NCBI GenBank assembly: GCA_009785715.1
Contig: WQVT01000212.1
Location: forward strand, 1-5,238
From: Acidimicrobiaceae bacterium
Lineage (GTDB): Bacteria > Actinomycetota > Acidimicrobiia > Acidimicrobiales > Palsa-688
Reading direction: 5' to 3'
DNA length: 5,238 nucleotides
Below the pieces are notes generated by a model. The model did no database searches. It saw only the letters and a program-made list of their open reading frames with translations, and had not been told where the DNA came from. Each line of letters opens with the position of its first letter. Positions within the stretch are counted from its first letter, which is position 1. The position numbers and the translations under genes were made by a program. This document shows positions 4,494 to 5,238 of the stretch, piece by piece.

Positions 4494-5238
4494 TCAGATA
4501 CCGCTCATCGACACGTCGGCGATGGCCAGCGTCAGGCCGGCGGCCGACGAGGGGAGGCGCTCGAGGTCGTTGCCGATCCCCACGATCCCCGCCAGCATCC
4601 GCTGGATCGTGGAGGCGATCGTCAGCTCCCGGACGGGGCCCGCCAGCGCCCCGCCCCGAACGAGGACGCCTTCCGCCCCGACCGAGAAGTCGCCGCTGAC
4701 CGGGTTCACCCCCGAGTGGATGCCGGACACCGACTGGACGAGGAGGCCGTCGCCGATGTCGGCCAGGATCTGCTCGGGATCGCGGGAGCCGGGGACCAGG
4801 CTGAGTGCGCGGCAGCCGCTGCCGGGCCCGCTCTTGAACCCGCCCCGCACCGCCGAGGCGGTCGACGCCGTCCCGGCCCGCCGGGCGCTGTAGGTGTTGT
4901 AGAGGAAGCGCTGCAGGACGCCATCGGAGATGAGGACGTTGCGGCGGGTGGCGAGGCCCTCGGCGTCGTAGGGGGACGCCCCGTACGCCTCCGCGTCGGT
5001 GGGGTCGTCGACGAGCGTGACGCCGGCGACCGACACCGCCTCGCCGAGGCGCTCCGCAAAGAGCGACCGACCCTTGAGCACCGCCTCGCCCTGCAGGGTC
5101 CCGCCGAGCACCGAGAGGAGCGTGGCGGTGATGCGCGGCTCGAGCACCACCGTCAGGTGCTCGGAGCGGGGCTTGGTGGCGCCGAGGAGGCGGGTCGAGC
5201 GCTCCACGGCGTCGCCTGCCGCCTTCGAGAGGTCGAGC
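4494..5238 (-). CDS. tldE: TldE/PmbA-family metalloprotease subunit, C-terminal part
   Basis: The visible 247 residues are the C-terminal half or more of a TldD/PmbA-family protein; the E. coli PmbA is about 450 aa, so roughly 200 N-terminal residues lie beyond the window edge, and no start codon is in view. In this family TldD and TldE (PmbA) form a heterodimeric protease of unfolded peptides, known from CcdA degradation and microcin B17 maturation; the zinc site, HExxxH, is in TldD. That motif is absent here, while PmbA-like landmarks are present: KPRSEHLTVVLEP early in the fragment, LKGRSLFAERLGEAV, DDPTDAEAYGASPYDAEG, VLQRFLYNTYSARRAG, and the late HSGVNPVSGDFSVGAEG. This favours TldE over TldD. 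A tldD gene is expected nearby, outside the window. Transcription ends at tandem hairpins immediately after the stop. Confidence 0.9.
   Translation of the reverse strand, partial: LDLSKAAGDAVERSTRLLGATKPRSEHLTVVLEPRITATLLSVLGGTLQGEAVLKGRSLFAERLGEAVSVAGVTLVDDPTDAEAYGASPYDAEGLATRRNVLISDGVLQRFLYNTYSARRAGTASTASAVRGGFKSGPGSGCRALSLVPGSRDPEQILADIGDGLLVQSVSGIHSGVNPVSGDFSVGAEGVLVRGGALAGPVRELTIASTIQRMLAGIVGIGNDLERLPSSAAGLTLAIADVSMSGI

Noticed and set aside
4494..5207. Treating GTG at 5207 as the true tldE start
   Set aside because: The frame stays open to the window edge with family-like sequence (LDLSKAAGDAVERSTRLLGA), and a 237-aa product would lack the N-terminal domain, so the gene is cut by the window rather than short.

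Overview
The window is GC-rich, gene-dense bacterial DNA with very short intergenic gaps. It reads as an ordinary chromosomal stretch of a high-GC Actinomycetota-type bacterium. The support is GTG starts, GC-rich hairpins without U-tracts, and several genes whose only good promoter element is a TANNNT box 6-7 nt before the start codon, the arrangement typical of leaderless actinobacterial genes. The exact lineage cannot be fixed by eye. I see no RNA gene, mobile element, CRISPR array or phage gene.

Layout. Positions 1-177 are non-coding and hold a candidate promoter and operator. Positions 178-1880 (+) are a two-gene ABC-2 exporter operon, an ATPase then a six-helix permease, joined by a one-base TGATG overlap. 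Positions 2518-1877 (-) are a TetR/AcrR-type repressor that converges on the permease; the two stop codons share one CTAG. Upstream of it on the same strand is a classical short-chain dehydrogenase/reductase (3373-2609). A 115-bp divergent gap with two GC hairpins separates that gene from an 86-aa protein I do not recognise (3489-3749, +). This small gene converges on msrA (4405-3746, -), again through a shared CTAG. Upstream of msrA, two back-to-back perfect hairpins (4438-4489) end the transcript of a TldE/PmbA-family gene (4494 to beyond 5238, -), whose N-terminus is cut by the window edge.

How the genes may work together. The exporter and the TetR regulator form a plausible efflux module. 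The heptamer CTGTCAC occurs twice just before the ATPase start and once, on the other strand, at the TetR start, where it overlaps the -10 box. This suggests the repressor controls both its own gene and the exporter. The SDR may be a neighbour only, or may modify a substrate related to the exporter's cargo; nothing in the sequence settles this. MsrA (repair of oxidised methionine) and TldE (partner subunit of a metalloprotease) are housekeeping functions.

I did not find a convincing new multi-gene system. The most interesting points are the repeated leaderless-promoter geometry, the two CTAG shared-stop junctions, the candidate TetR operators, the tandem hairpins, and the unidentified 86-aa protein.
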